NCBI GenBank assembly: GCA_015680685.1
Contig: MNCI01026140.1
Coordinates: 131,854 to 195,853, forward strand
Source of the DNA: Gnetum montanum
Lineage: Eukaryota; Streptophyta; Gnetopsida; Gnetales; Gnetaceae
DNA length: 64,000 bases
Direction of reading: 5' to 3'
In this document: positions 10,410 through 23,480 of the stretch, piece by piece
How positions within the stretch are numbered: position 1 is the first letter of the stretch
How the letters are laid out: every line of letters starts with the position of its first letter
Program-made: the position numbers and the translations under genes
The notes under the pieces: model-generated
Seen by the model: only the letters and a program-made list of their open reading frames with translations
The model's database searches: none
Told to the model about the DNA's origin: nothing

Positions 10410-12650
10410 AAGGCTATTTTGAAGCTGTTTGGGCTAAAAAAGAAAGGTTTTTATGCTATCCATGCTAGACCAACGTTGGCCAACATGGATGGGGTGATCC
10501 CTAGTGTGGATGAAACATCTAGATGGTTTTCAAGGCTCATATTGGATAATTTTCAATTCCCAAATGCTTGCATGTCATCACAATTGATTGAGGAAGGAAG
10601 TGGACTAGTTTTAGCATCATTTTCAACCCTTGGAACCCCCCATTGAATCCTAAAAGTGTCTTCCATACTGAATCCACACTGGCCAATGTGGAGGCCAATG
10701 AAAGTATGTTACATGACATTTAGAGGATGAATGTTTGAATTCAAAGGCCTTCCAAAGGTAACATAGGGCTAGATCTATCAAAATTGATCATTTTAAAGGT
10801 TGAAGATGGTCAAAAGTTAGGTCTTAAAGTTACACCACTTGTCTCCACACAAGTCAGTGTGGATGGAAGGGGACTGAGCATAGAGGATCAAAAGAGGGTT
10901 AAATAGGATTGGATGGGTAGTCAAAATCGATATCTTATAGTTATGTACCTTTTAACTTGGTTTTGAGGCCATTTGAATAGGGTTTTGAGTGCTAAAATTT
11001 TTTTGGGATAGTCTCCATGCTAGATCCACACTAGCCAGCATGGAGTAAAGGAGGTGCCCTTGCTTTTTTACTTTAATATGGTCTCAAGGGTAAATTGACC
11101 AAGTTTATAGACATTTAAGACTATAGACTATCATTTTCCAAGTTTTTGATTGATTTTGGCTAGGTTTAGAGGCTATTTAAGGTCATGCATGATAACACCC
11201 CCTTGATCCTTATTGGGCAATGTTGCTTTAGTGTTAAGGAGGGGAGTTGATGGATTTTAATTTGTAATGCAAGGAAAAATGAGTGCAATCTCAAGGCTAT
11301 GAGATTCTAGGCTTTCCAGTGTAGGTTTTTGGACTCCTAGGATGTTAATCTGCTATCGAAGGAGGAAAGGCAACTCATCCACATTGGCTCCACACTACCC
11401 AACATGGATGAGGTGATGCCTAGCATGGATAGATCAAAAATATTAAATCTAGGCCAACTTTGACCATAATCAACCATGCATATTAGGTCCCAGGGTCATT
11501 AGTGTCAAGGGCTATGGTTTAGGATCAAAATTAGATAGCTTGTAGGGTCCCTAGGTAGTTTTATGAGTTACCCCCTAATTCCATGCTAGCTCCACATTGC
11601 CCAGCATGAAATTAGTGTGAAGGACCTTAGGGGATTGGGTTTTTTCCTAATTTGGGTTGATTTCACAAGGTCTGGTGGCTTCCAAAAGCATTGATAGGGT
11701 TGTAGGGTAAGTACAGGGTAATTTGACATCATTTTAGTGTATTTTTAATCCTCCAATAACCTTCCTAGCTGCATCCATGTTAGCTAGTGTGGAAGAGGGG
11801 GGAAAAGGCTCAACATAGAAGCTAGGAAAATTATAATATAAGATCTTTTTTTAAATATTTTAGCTATTAGATCCTATAATATGGTTAGGTTATCAATAAA
11901 AGTTAAATTTTTGGCAAATTTAGGAAGTTTTGATCATCTCCCCTTCCATTCATGTTGGCTCAATGTTGGCTAGCATGGACAGGATCTGCCCCTACATGGA
12001 TCAACTTGGGTTCCAGCTTTGGACCACTTTTGACAAGATTTGATATGGTTTCAAAGTCGTCAGCGTTGCAGGGGATCAAGGGTTAAAATTTGACATTGAA
12101 ATTCATTAGTTTGAAGGCTCCTAAGTGTCCATGCAGTCATTCCCCCTTTTCTCCATGTTGGGCAGGGTAACCCTAGCATGGATGGGAGGGGGATGATGGT
12201 TTTTCTACTAATTTTGTTTAGTTTTGAGGCATATGAAGGCTTTGGTAGGCTCCAACTGGATCTAGAAGTCACTAGAGTATGTTATTAGGATATTTCTGGC
12301 TATAGAGTAGGTTATATTACATATTCCTAGGGCATCCATGCTAGCTCCATGCTAGGCAACATGGAGGGGGGGTTCACTAGTGTGGAGAAGGCTTCAAGGA
12401 TGGAAATATACTTAAGTTTTAGCAACTATTGACTATCAAAGGTCATGGAGGGGCACTAGGGCTATCAAAGTAAATTTTTTGGTGATTTGAGACTTCAAAA
12501 ATGGTTTTATGGCATACCTCCTAAGGCTCCATGCTAGCTCCATGTTAGGTGATGTGGGGGATGGAGGATTCAATAGCATGGAGATAGATGTAGGTATAAA
12601 AAATTGAGTGATTTTTAGAAAATATAGGTTACTAGAGGCTACCAAGGAGT
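10410..12650. repeat. ~190-bp degenerate tandem array, about 12 units
   Basis: A block of the type CCATGCTAGCTCCACACT followed within about 10 bases by CAGCATGGAG recurs near 10470, 10665, 10850, 11030, 11210, 11390, 11590, 11775, 11955, 12150, 12330 and 12535, a period of about 180-200 bases. Between blocks the units share AAGGTC, TTTTGAGG and similar words. Short reading frames here are by-products. The block itself is a palindrome (CATGCT...AGCATG). Satellite-like arrays inside non-coding parts of Tat/Ogre elements are known; this one lies between pol and the antisense gene. Confidence 0.75.
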
Positions 12651-14640
12651 GTTGAAATTAAAATATGATAACTGGGCAATTGATTTCAACTAGCTTGCTT
12701 CCTTGGCTATGGGCATCAAGGAGGAAATCCTCAAACTCTACAAAGGCACCTCTATGATAATCCACATGCATTATGTCTTTTTTGTAAGTTATCTGAAGAG
12801 ATTTGTAGAGTTCCTAGTGGTGAGTAGGAATGGGTGATGGGTAAGCCAAGATCCAAACCAACTCTCTAGGCCTTGGATAAAGAATCTTTATCCAACTATT
12901 CAGGCCCATAATCCACTAAAGGGCATGAGAGACTCGCTATCTATTACCACCAAAGGATTTGGTGGTAAGTAGTGTGAATCCCATAACAACATGAGGGAGG
13001 AGCCCTCGACAATCCTAGTGGACATCAAGAGGGCCTAAAAGTGGCATTCTAAGGCTAATGAGTTAGCCAAGGCCAAGTTGAAATGGCCCACAGTGAAAGC
13101 ACCACCATCATCACAACCACCCACCAAGTAGAAGATGCTCTTTAGGCTCAACTGATCACATTAGGTAATTGTAGGTAACTTTAGCTATATTCTCAATTTT
13201 TTTTACTATGTTATGTTCTATATCTTATGGCTATAGATTAGCTACAAGAGATGGTAGCTTAAGGTACCACTATGGAAGAAGACTATAGGCATGTGAAGGA
13301 GAAGCATAGACATTTTGCTGAGGAGCAAAAGCATGTGACTGTAGTAGTAGTAGAGGAACAAAGGCATGCAAATGAGACACTCTTATAGAAACATGAGGTT
13401 GAAGGGTTGGCCAATGTTGACATGGATGATCTAGACATCTTATTTGGTGAGCCACTGCCTAGGGAGCCCCTAGTCATCATCCTTGATGAGGATGAGGATG
13501 CATGTATGCCTATGCCTTAGTTCTATTCATTATAGCCTATGGTATTATTCTTGGTCTTCATTTTAACCTCTTGATAATTGTGATGCTTATTATAGTTCCT
13601 GAGCCACCAGTGGAGGCCTCTACATCCATGTTTTATGTGAAGCCATGGGTAGAGGTCCTAGACAAGATATAACTCATGTGTGGAGTGGCAAAATACATCA
13701 TTGATCAATTGCAATATGTTGCACTCGAGATCAGTAATAACTACATTTTACTATGCCTTAGTAATTTTGCTATGGTTTTTAGAGGTATATTTGGGTTATG
13801 TTATGGCTATCTTAGTTTTTCATTATGTTTATGATTATACTTGTCATTTTTAGTGCCATCAATTATGTGGAACCCAAACTACAACATGGAGTTTGAAAAC
13901 TTGCCTAAGCTTCCTCCTAATACTTAAAATGTCCTCCTAAAGTTATAGGAAAACACCACTATTCTTGTAGTTTCATGTGCAAAAACTTCATGGGAGTTTC
14001 AGAGGTTCAAAAAATCCCTATGGGAGCAAGTTGTGGCCTTTAGAAAGGAAACTAAAAGGTAAGTTAAGGGGATCAAGGATCTCAAGGACCATAAGGCCTT
14101 TGTGGATGCCCAAGTAACTAACTTAGAGAACCTACAAACCAAAGAGATCACGTGGGCCTACTACTAGCATAGCATCCATGACAAGGTTGCCCTTTCTAGG
14201 GAGCTAGTTAAGTAGTAGATGCAAATGAATCTAATCTTCCAAAAGGTTCAAAACTAGAAGGATTGTTATGCTTGGGTCCTAGATTGGGGTCGGACACAAA
14301 AAGATCATAAGAGGTAGTATAAGGTTAATCAATAGGCTTACTTAATGTGGTTGAAGAAGAAGATGACTGAACGATATGAGATGGACCTGTTCATTTAGGG
14401 AATTTAGGTTGAGAATGCTTATAAACTCTTTAAAAGCACTCTCATGCTAGTTGAATCCTCTTCTCCTCAAATTACTATGGATGAAAATGAGGTCATTATA
14501 GCTACAATATTGTGGGATTCACCAACATTAATGGGTGTGGATAGGACAAACATCCTCACAGGTATTAATTTTAGAGATGTTAACTAGGCCAACATGATAG
14601 AAGACCAGATTCTCCAACATTTGGAGACTAGTCTTTAATA
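12651..14640 (+). pseudogene. antisense cargo gene of Element A, 3' half only
   Basis: The plus strand encodes diverged homologues of exons 4 to 6 of the antisense genes in B1 and B2. Near 12720-12830: ILKLYKGTSM, HYVFFVSYLKRFVEFLVV, matching ILELHKKSQS and HYAFYIACLRHFMEFLVV. At about 13275 there is a Glu/His-rich stretch (exon 5 position). At 13600 PWVEVLDKI corresponds to SWVEIPDKF. From 13855 a coiled-coil segment includes QMQMNLIFQKVQN, matching QMDLLAQKCQD. AG acceptor sites precede several blocks, for example TTATTATAG before 13600. Exons 1-3 are absent, their place taken by the 190-bp array. Stops are frequent, so it is not functional. The same orientation and place as in B1 and B2 shows that the gene was acquired before these copies split. 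Confidence 0.65.
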
Positions 14641-15139
14641 AGTATGATGATTTTTATGTCTTTATCTTAATTTTGAATTTATTTAAGTTATAGTTTTTGG
14701 CTATTGACCATTGATTAGTTTTATGTTTGTGTGTCATAGGAATTAGTCAATGTTGGTGGCCTTAGTGGTGAAGGCAAATATGATGACCCTCCTCCTCCTC
14801 CTTTGAATGCCTCCTTAGCATACCAAATGCTTGATATGATAGCTCTTGCTATTAATTTTAGTTTAGTTTGTTTATGCATGTTGTATGACCAATGTTTTAT
14901 TTGTAGACATTTTATACTCATTTTGTTGTTTTAACATTTTCACCACACAATGTGGCCATGGCTATGTATGTTTAGACATTTTAGATCTCAAGTATACTAT
15001 TTTAATTGTGGCTATATTTGTTGTTGATGGTTTTACTACTTTCAAGGTTTTAAAGGTTATAAACATTATAAATGAAAATGACTATGTTGTCTATGTTAGA
15101 AATGGCTAAACTATAAGAATGTAAATAGTTATAAGATAA
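14641..15139. other. spacer between antisense gene and motif array
   Basis: AT-rich. No recognised coding, apart from a possible short continuation of the antisense gene near 14745-14815. This is where a 3' untranslated part of that gene would be. Confidence 0.4.
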
Positions 15140-15310
15140 GGGTTGCTTCCCAGTTTCAGGCCATGGTGTGTTGTATGTTTATCACTAGTTTAAGGTCATG
15201 ATAGGCCACAGTGCTAGTTTAAGGCCTTAGGAGATCATGACACTAGTTTAAGGCCTGGATAGGCCATGGGTTTTACTAATTTTAGGCCATGATGGGTCCA
15301 TGTTGAAAGG
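15140..15310. repeat. hairpin-motif array (Element A, between antisense gene and gag-pro)
   Basis: Five units with the cores AGTTTAAGGTCATGATAGGCC, AGTTTAAGGCCTTAGG and ATTTTAGGCCATGATGGGTCC. It corresponds in place to the 27-bp arrays of B1 and B2. The GGCC and GGTCC arms form short stems. Confidence 0.7.
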
Positions 15311-15559
15311 AAACTTATATTTTTGATGATTTTCTATTTTAAAGTTTTTATGGGTTTTCTGGTTTTGAAGGAAAAGGATTTAATAAATACAAATGTGAAT
15401 AAAAGTAAATCCCTAAGCTACATGCATAAAAGATTGAAATAAAATGTATAAAAAGGCACAATAGATTAACAAAGTAAATTTAGGCTAAAAGGCTAATAGT
15501 ACATATGGTTACGTGGTCGTAAGGGCATGGGGTGGAAAGATCAAGGATGTACATCACCT

Positions 15560-18500
15560 ATGAAATTTTTTTGTAATCTTGGAAAGATTAGAAAATGTAT
15601 AAGGCCTATTCTGCACAAGTCTATCCTCACCATTTCCTTTACTAATGATGTCAAACGAAATTTTGTCCCATAGCATGTCCCATCATCCATTGTTAACATC
15701 TTTGGCTTTTTTTTCTCTCTTAGGTTGCTTGACTTTATGGTTGGGAGTTTCTTCCTAAAACTCCACTTTAGACCCCTACTCTATATCCATGTTGTTGACC
15801 ACTAGGGAAACCATGTTATCACCATGAATGATGATTTCACCTTCCTCATAAGGAAGGTGAATCTCTTGATGAATGGATGAAAATATGTCTTGTAGTTAAG
15901 CCAACCAAAATCTTCCTATGATAATGTTGAATCCTAGTATTTCATCCACCACCAAGAAATTTGTAGTTATGGGGAATTTCTTCCCTACCATAAATTATAA
16001 GGATATTTACCCCTTGATAGCAACATATAATCTATTAAAATACTTGAGAGCTATAGTTATTTTATGTTGTATCTACTCATTCAAGCCTAGACACTCAATG
16101 ATAGTGCATGGGATAGAATTAGTTGTAGCCCCATCATCTATGTGCACTTAATGCACCTTATATTGGCCTACTTGTATGGTGATAAAAAGAGAAGCTCTAG
16201 TTACCATGATATTTTGGGTATTGGTATTGATTTCACTATCACAAAATACTACCAATGTTGACTTATTCTCCCTTGATGAAGAAGGAACCATAACTACATG
16301 GATGCATTCTTTGTTAGAAGAGATGTCCTCATTAATGGGGATGTGAGTTAACCTTTTTACTAGCATCTCACGATCTTTAGCAAAAGCCATAATTAACTTG
16401 TATAAGCTCAAGGTTATGTTCTTCTCTTTGAGAGACTACTTAACCTGCTCCATTGCATTGATGAAACCTTTGTTTTTGGCCATGAACTTGTCATCCTAGT
16501 TGTGCTTTACTTTCTCCATGCACTCCAAAATGGATACTTCAACCTTAGGTTGTTGTGGCCTTTTCTCTTTCTTCTTCTCTTGGCCCTTAGAGTTCTCTCA
16601 TGGTTTGCTTGCAGAAGTAACCTAGGTTGTGGTAGTCATGGGCACTAAGGATATAGGAGTGGACTTCGGTAGGTCCACTTCCTTCCATGACTTGACATAC
16701 TTGTCATCCTTGTTGTTGGGATTTCACTTATGCTTCTTTCTTTACTTAGTTGAGACCTTTTGGTTATTATTGATTATTTGGGAGGAAGAAGTTGTAGCAT
16801 TGGCCACCACATGATGCCAATGTTCAGTTGTATGGGCTGGCTAGGTTGTATGGGCTTAGGCACCCTAATAATGAAAGGTTTCCTTGGAGGTGTTCACAAT
16901 GGTACTTTCACAACAAAAGAAGTCTTGAGCTGATGAAAGTTGAAAAGGCCCTTTCATCATGAGGGGATATTCAAATCATGAATGGTTCCATTGTAGGTCT
17001 TTAATTATCATTGATGTTGAATGCCAATATGACTTATGCACTATTATTAGCATTAAATATGTCCTTGTACACTTACATTGATTAATTTTGTGGTCAAATA
17101 GGATTAGATGCATCTAGAACCAACTCTCCCTGATCTATCATCTTTTGTAGGTCATCCTTCAACATGAGGTAGAAGTTAGTGTCATGATAGGTAACTGATG
17201 ATAATGGAAAAAGTGGTCTAGCTTAAAATATTTAGGTAGTTGTGGGTCATCATTTGTCACTTGAGTAGGATCCTTGGCTATTTTTCATAGCCTCTCATGC
17301 TTCTTTCAAGAAGCCTCAATCATCTACTTATATTGGATATGCCCACTATTCAACAATTGATCTAATAGTTTGGATAGCTTCAATGACAACCTAGTGTATA
17401 TGGACTTGTTCTTTCACTCAAGGTTTCGTTTAGTTGTGGTCAATGTAGTGGCCCTAGAGATCAATGATTGATTATCTTGATTACTAGCATGGCCTTTGGA
17501 TGAATTGGTCCTTGGCCCCTTGTTTATTATTTTGGCTTCTTTGGTTGTGGTTGCCACCATCACATTGTTCTACTTGTTCCTCTCCTTGTCCCTTCATGTA
17601 TGTTGACTTTTGTATGCCATGTAGGTAGAGTCATGATTAGCCTTTGTAGCATCCTCTATGTCTTTTGTCTAAGAGAAGGGTTAACTAAGTACCTACTGGT
17701 CAAGCTATTATAGCTTAGATTTAATAAAATCATTTATTATCTATTTGAATATAGCCAAAAGGTAGGTTTTGGCTATAGGCTATGTTATCTCATTTAGTAG
17801 ACTATTTCATCATTAGATGAACTTCTACACTGGTTTGAGGGGTCCCTGCTTGACCTTCATCAATTGGTCAAGGATAGTGTTGGGCTTTAAGTTGTACTTA
17901 AAGTAGTTAATGAATTGGGCTATTAGGTCCTCATGAGTGGATATAGATCCTCTAGGTTGAGCATGGTACCAGTCAAGTGCTTTCTCAATCAAGGACATAG
18001 GGAAAATTCTCATAATCATATGTGGCTAGGCCTATAATAATAAGTACTTTGAACAAAAGGTTATAAGGTGAGTATTGGAATCACCCTCATCATTATACTT
18101 TGTACACTAGAGAATAGGAACACCAAGAAAAAGCATAAAGAGTGGGATCACAAGACTGATGGGATCATCTTAGTAAAAGTTCATGAACTTGACGCTTTAT
18201 GATGTAGAGGCTTTGAACCTCTTCAACTTCTCAATCAAGTTCTAGATCTTTTTGAAGGCTTGATCTAGGCATTGGGATGCTCCTATAGGCTATGGGGTCT
18301 ATACAAAAGGATGTGGTGTTTGCTAGAAGACATGTGGCCTTGCTATCTGTTGTGGGATAGAGAGGAGGGGTTGCATTATAATGGTGGTGGTAGGTGGTCT
18401 AAACAAAGAGAATGATGTTTGTGTTGATATCTAAGGCACAAACGAGATGAAGAGGGTGTGTGTTCCTTGTGCTACTTGAGATTCCATGGTGAATCTCATT

Positions 18501-19070
18501 TAGATTGTTAAAGGATTAAAGGTTGTAACCACCATTGATGATGATCACACTGACCAAGGTTGAGTGGCTAAAGGCATTAAGAAATGGAAGGTGGTAGAGT
18601 ATGACACTAATTGTGCTTGGTGGATAGCTACAAATGGTATGGGCTTCAACATGGTTGGGTAAGGTGGGGACAAAGGTGGTGGGACATTCACTATGAAAGA
18701 AGTGAAGGGGGTGGCTTGTTAGAAAAGTACAACCAAGATGTTCTTGGGTTCAGATTCCACGACAAATTTGTCTTCCTCCGATGGCTACGCATCCAAGGTA
18801 GCCTTCTTGTCCTCTTCTTCCATCTCAATTAGATGAGCTAATAGATTTTTGTAAGGGATATTTGTTCATATGGGGAGGGAATATGCCCCTTCCCAATGCG
18901 ATGTATAAGCTCACACTTCCTCTTAGCTTTTGCTTCATGTCGTGGAATCATCATGCTAGCCTAGATATTGGCAAAAATGAAGTTGTAGTGCTCTTCATTT
19001 ATCACTAATAACTTAGGGCTATTACCCCCTAAGTCTCAAAGGTCTTTTAAATTCAACTATAGTAGGGTCC
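15560..19070 (-). pseudogene. gag-protease of Element A, decayed
   Basis: The minus strand carries gag and protease. A gag-core piece at 18019-17825 reads SLIEKALDWYHAQPRGSIST, then FINYFKYNLKPNTILDQLMK, matching the retrotransposon gag domain (AxxWYxxLPxxSI). The protease active-site region near 16150-16100 reads VHIDDGATTN. The N-terminal end (about 19000) still shows the NF-I/L-CAK-like segment. Gag builds the particle and binds the RNA, and protease cuts the polyprotein. Frequent stops make it non-functional. Both ends are approximate. Confidence 0.75.
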
Positions 19071-19824
19071 TTGGGATCATATATCCTCACAGCTTGTTGG
19101 TTGGACCAACTATTGGTGAAATCAAAGGGCAACTTGATCAACTATTGGAAAGACATGATTATGACACTAAAAATGGCTAAACAAGGTTACAAAAGGTTGG
19201 ATAAAAATGTAAATTATAGCAAGTGGAATTTGAAAAAGATGAATAGGAAAAAATGGCTGAAAACAAGTTACTTACTATAAATAGGAAGGGCATTATCAAA
19301 GGGGTTATACCCCTTTACTAAATGTGACAAGGTGTGGTATCACCTACTCTTAGCTTCTTAGCTACACCTAGGCTAGGGTGTAGCAAGGGAGGGAAAGAAA
19401 GGTGGTAAGATGGAAGGGGCTTACACCTTTTTCTTTTAACATTGGAGTACGGGGGAAGGGTTGGAAACCTTGATTTTTCACACAAAGATGGCTTTGGAAA
19501 GCTATCAATTTTCATAGAAAGGGGGATGGGGATTTGATTTTTAAATCCACCAATGCTAGAAAACAAAGAAACTTTTGGTAGCCAAGGGGGTATGAATGGG
19601 ACCAAAAAAAGAATGCTAGCTTTGGAATTTAACAACAACTATTGTAAAAATTTCAAAATCCAAACACCTGCAACACCCATGTTAGGTTTGTGGGGTAAAG
19701 AGGGATGGATTAAAGCATTGATTTTGGTGTAGATTCAAGGTTTTTGCTGAAATATCAAAGATTTTAAACTAATATACAATGTTGGCAATGGGGTAAGTTG
19801 ATTCAGTTGTAGAAATTAGGTGGA
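19071..19824 (-). other. 5' leader of Element A
   Basis: Untranslated stretch between gag and the primer site, with only short chance reading frames. No other element was recognised in it. Confidence 0.5.
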
Positions 19825-19843
19825 GGCCCTCCCTAGAGCACTA
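19825..19843 (-). other. primer-binding site of Element A (tRNA-Asn type, decayed)
   Basis: The plus strand reads GGCCCTCCCTAGAGCACTA, the decayed counterpart of GGCCCTCCTTCTAGTGCCA next to Element C's 5' LTR. It lies 6 bases from the LTR start, as in the younger copies. Confidence 0.65.
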
Positions 19844-19849
19844 AAAAAC

Positions 19850-21292
19850 TATAGTGACTAGAAAATTTAGCTGGTAGAAAATCAAAAATCCCAATGCAAC
19901 AACTTAAATCCTAAATTTGTAGGGCCTATGAAAAATGGAATTCAGGGTACCTTACCTAGTCTAGTAGATCACCCAGGGACTTAAGGAGGGCAAAACAAGG
20001 TAATAAAATGAAAATATGATTGTAGATTTAAAAATGTGAATGCACTGAAAATAAATAACAGATCTAATTCATACATAAACCAAAGTTGTAAACTTTATTT
20101 TACAAAATAAATAAAGAGAATTTAGAGATTATATACAAAAATGTGCCTGAAAGAATAGTAGAGGGATTCACTTATGCAAGGGCTCAGAGTTCATTGAGTT
20201 GATGTAATCAGCTCCATGATCTAGATGTTCTACCACTCCCGATGCTATCAAACCTTTGCTACTTCCATAGATCTGCAATGCTAGCTATGCTGGGTGTATG
20301 AGAGATGTTAAGGATTTTGGGCTACAAATGTGAGAAAAATTGGAAGTTTTGATTTCCAAATGCTCAATGTAGACACCTAAAATATCACAAATCTCAAGGG
20401 GGATAATAATAGTTACAAGGTAATAGGGGGTTCCACGCTGGGATGATCTAGGAAGCAACATGATTGCAAAGTGTGCAAGTGCTCTTGGATGTAAGAATGC
20501 TTGAAATGCCAAGGGGGTGTAGTTGCAAAAATTGTGGAACCTATACATGGTGTTGGATGTTTGGTTTTATAGGGTTTTGGGCCACTAATTTAGCTGCAAA
20601 TGCTACTAAATTGCTAAAAATTGGGCTACAAAACTGCTACAAATTTCTACTATGTTTAGGTTAGATGGATGCCGAAATTTGACGGTTACTATCTATGGAA
20701 AGTGTCATAACCCCATGGCCATTCTATTTACTAAAAATAATAATGGGGCCACACCATCCACACTGGAATGCATGGTCAACGTTGGAGTTGATGAAGTGCT
20801 AAAATCTTAGCCATGTTGCATCAACACTAGGGGGAAGGTACATCAATGCTGGGGAAATGGAGTGTCAATGTTGGGGGAATGTTATACCCCTACACACTTG
20901 GCACTATTGATCCTACACCCCTCCATGCTGGGAGCACATGAGATCTACTCGCCAATTGGTATCTCCAATGTAGAAAATTATGCACCCCCATAAAACCCAT
21001 CAAATTGCCATTTACGACATCCCAAAAGTTATTTTTGACACCCCTTGCCACACACACACCCTCCTACTCCCCCAAGCCTAAGTATAGACATTACATAGCC
21101 TTTTCCACTTGGAGGAGGAGGCTTTGACCACTTATGAGGCATTTTTCAACCCCAAAAGTATAAAGTATGTGAAATTTCCCTTTCATGGATATAATATTCA
21201 CATTTACAATGATGTTCGTACCTCAGGTTTCATGGGGTGAAGGTTCCATGATGAAAAAATAGTTACAACATGCAAATTTTGGTGGTGTTTCA
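19850..21292 (-). mobile_element. 5' LTR of Element A
   Basis: 1443 bp. The start, TATAGTGACTAGAAAA, corresponds to TGTAGTGACCGAAAA of the B LTRs (TG decayed to TA). The end, AAATTTTGGTGGTGTTTCA, matches GAAATTTTGTGGTGTTTCA of Element C. Inside, CAGGGACTTA near 19970 aligns with the B LTRs, and a TTTATAGGG box near 20565 lies in the promoter position. The U3-side half has repeated words such as CACACTGGAATGCATGG and CAATGCTGGGG (20750-20940), like the internal 190-bp array. The next five bases are CTTTG, the expected target duplication, but the left partner was not found. Confidence 0.8.
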
Positions 21293-21689
21293 CTTTGTAT
21301 CTACATAGAAATAATAAAATATTATTTTTAGTACTATTATTGTTTAAAATAAAATATGAATACAACACATGTTTTTTTCTTGTATAATAACCTAGAACCA
21401 ACACTACTAAGTTAAATAACACATACAAACCTTTCCTTAAATTTTATTATTTGTATGAATAATTTTTTAGGAAAAGGTAAACTTAGATCTATAGTGATTA
21501 GGGTACATCAAGTAACAAAAATTCTTACATGAAGCAAACCAAAAAAAAAAAAAAAAGATTAGAAATTGTAATTGAGATAACAATAGAAAAAATATCAAGA
21601 AAAACATAAAACGTGAAGCCTAATAGAACACATAATAACTAAACAAGTTGATCAGGCATCCAATAGTAATTTTTTATCTCTATGGAAGC
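21293..21689. other. AT-rich flank of Element A
   Basis: No coding signal. A run of 18 A lies at about 21540-21557. It is on the plus strand, so it is not the tail of the neighbouring minus-strand LINE. Confidence 0.5.
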
Positions 21690-23480
21690 TCAAATGTATC
21701 TAATTTTGTATCATAGGCTATGCTTATATCTAATTTGATAGCTACATTGGGTGTCTTCTAGAGATGGACTGAATAGAGAATTTCTTGGATGAGAAAATAT
21801 TGATTTAAAAGCATCTGCTAGATGCAAAACTAGCTTCATCAAGTACAATAATAGATTGAAGAGCCTTGCTTTTTTGATTTTCCATAAATTTGGATTTATT
21901 ATGTTGCATAAGCTAATGGGATTAAAAATTTTTAACATTACTTGGTTTAACCTTCTTTGGCTATAAAGAAATCCATGTGACATTGAATTTACTCACGATA
22001 CAAGCTGGCCTGTAAAACTCAAGGACAATGTTAAATAAATCTTTACAAAAAATGTGCCATACTTTTTTGAAAAATTTAATTGGAAATCCATATGAGCCTA
22101 GTGCATTATTATTGGTCATACTTTTTACGGTATCTCAGACCTCCACTATTATTGATGCCATAATAAGTAATTGAATATTATATGGTGTGAGTTTAGAATC
22201 AATTACTTCAATGATCTCTTTTAATGCCTCTTCTTTCTAGGATTTATTCATTTGCCTAATAAATCATAAAAAAAAAATTCTGCAATGATGGAAATTTGAT
22301 CTTAACCTAAAGTGATAATACCATCATCTTATTTTGATTGAAGAATTCATGATTTTAAATGACATACTAATGCATATTAATAACAACTTATTGTACATGC
22401 ATTACCATAAAGTAGTCATTTCATTATGGACCTTTGTTTTTAATACTCTAATTCTTATTACAAGATATTCTTAAAAGCATGGGGAAGAGGCCACTCATGT
22501 TCTTGAAGATCATGAAACCAAACTACTACATTAAATTTTGTTGACTTTGATTTAATTAGGCAAGTATATCCTACTTCTAGTTGTGATAATGAAGTGGATG
22601 TTGCTTTTTCCATTAGATCATAGCCTATCTAACACATTTCAATTTTTAAAGTACCTTAAACTACATAGTGTCAAAAATCATTTGCTACAATTATTGCTTG
22701 ATAATTTCCTCAACTTAAAAATATTGAATCCAAAAATTCTTCCACTTAAACATTTGTTTATGATACCTAACTTTTGTACTAAGCAAAATGGATCAATGAC
22801 CTAAGAATCTATAAGGTATATGATGAGCAAAAGCAAAGGGACATAAGTAAGAAAATAATCCAACTTACATAATACTCTAGATGCACCTTGATGTTGATTT
22901 GAGCAAGTATATTCTCATGTTAAAAGATGGATATTAATATAAGCTAAACACACTATGACATTCATAAAGGAAATATGGGTTATGAAATTCCATTGTTCCT
23001 CTAATTTATCATAGTAACTTAGAATAGAATTAAAATTACTCGTAAGTAGGATTGGATAAATAATGTTTTGAAGTTTTAATGAAAATTTTTCCTAATATAA
23101 GGCTTAATATTTGACATAGAGAGACTCATAAACATTAATGAAAATCTAGTACAATGTTCTTGTAATTTAGATGATGAGAGAATGCTAATGAGACCAAAGG
23201 AGACCATCAGATGAAATTTTCAAATTGTCCATAGTCCACTTGAACTTCTAGATGAGCCATAAATATTGAAACCACACTAAGGGAAAAGACCATGAATAGT
23301 AGCAATGCTACTTACATCACCAATTTTAGTTTCATGTAAGCATATAAAATTCAATTTTTCATAAGACTACCATAATCTACTAGTTTGTTCTCACATTATA
23401 GCTAAGAATTTTTGTTTGGGAGTGAAGTAACAAGTTCCTTCATGTTAATTCTTTAGAGAATCCGAAGAACTCAACTGTAG
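21690..23480 (-). pseudogene. decayed LINE (L1-type) ORF2: endonuclease and reverse transcriptase
   Basis: Read on the minus strand, an AP-endonuclease start is visible near 23420-23230: FICLHETKIGDVSS, then a GLFP, C-G-F and SSGLW series, the counterpart of ICLQETK...GG in L1 ORF2. The RT begins near 22200 with EEALKEIIEVI and TPYNIQLL, then NNALGSYGFPIKFFKKVWHI (canonical NKAPGPDGFPIEFF). Farther on is FNPISLCNII (canonical FRPISLCNV) near 21900. The copy ends in the RT, before the YADD box; no C-terminal part or poly-A tail is seen. Stops and frameshifts are many. LINEs copy their RNA at a nicked target site. It is a dead, truncated copy. Confidence 0.8.

Larger units (their letters stand above)
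6420..21292 (-). mobile_element. Element A: old Tat-type Ty3/Gypsy element, 3' LTR missing
   Basis: From right to left: 5' LTR (19850-21292), primer site, gag-protease (about 19070-15560), an antisense gene on the plus strand (about 12651-14640), a tandem array (10410-12650), pol (about 9800-7194), a motif array (6940-7175) and a 3' untranslated tail to about 6420. The order equals that of B1 and B2 to the right. Its protein similarity to them is clear but its DNA is far more diverged, so it is the oldest copy. I could not find the 3' LTR. The left edge is set by loss of recognisable similarity to the tails of B1 and C (for example GAGCTATGTTRCA near 6425 and GCACCTTTGCA near 6790). Confidence 0.8.

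Noticed and set aside
21538-21557. Run of A as the poly-A tail of the LINE
   Set aside because: The LINE is on the minus strand, so its tail would appear as T in this orientation, on the left of the coding part.
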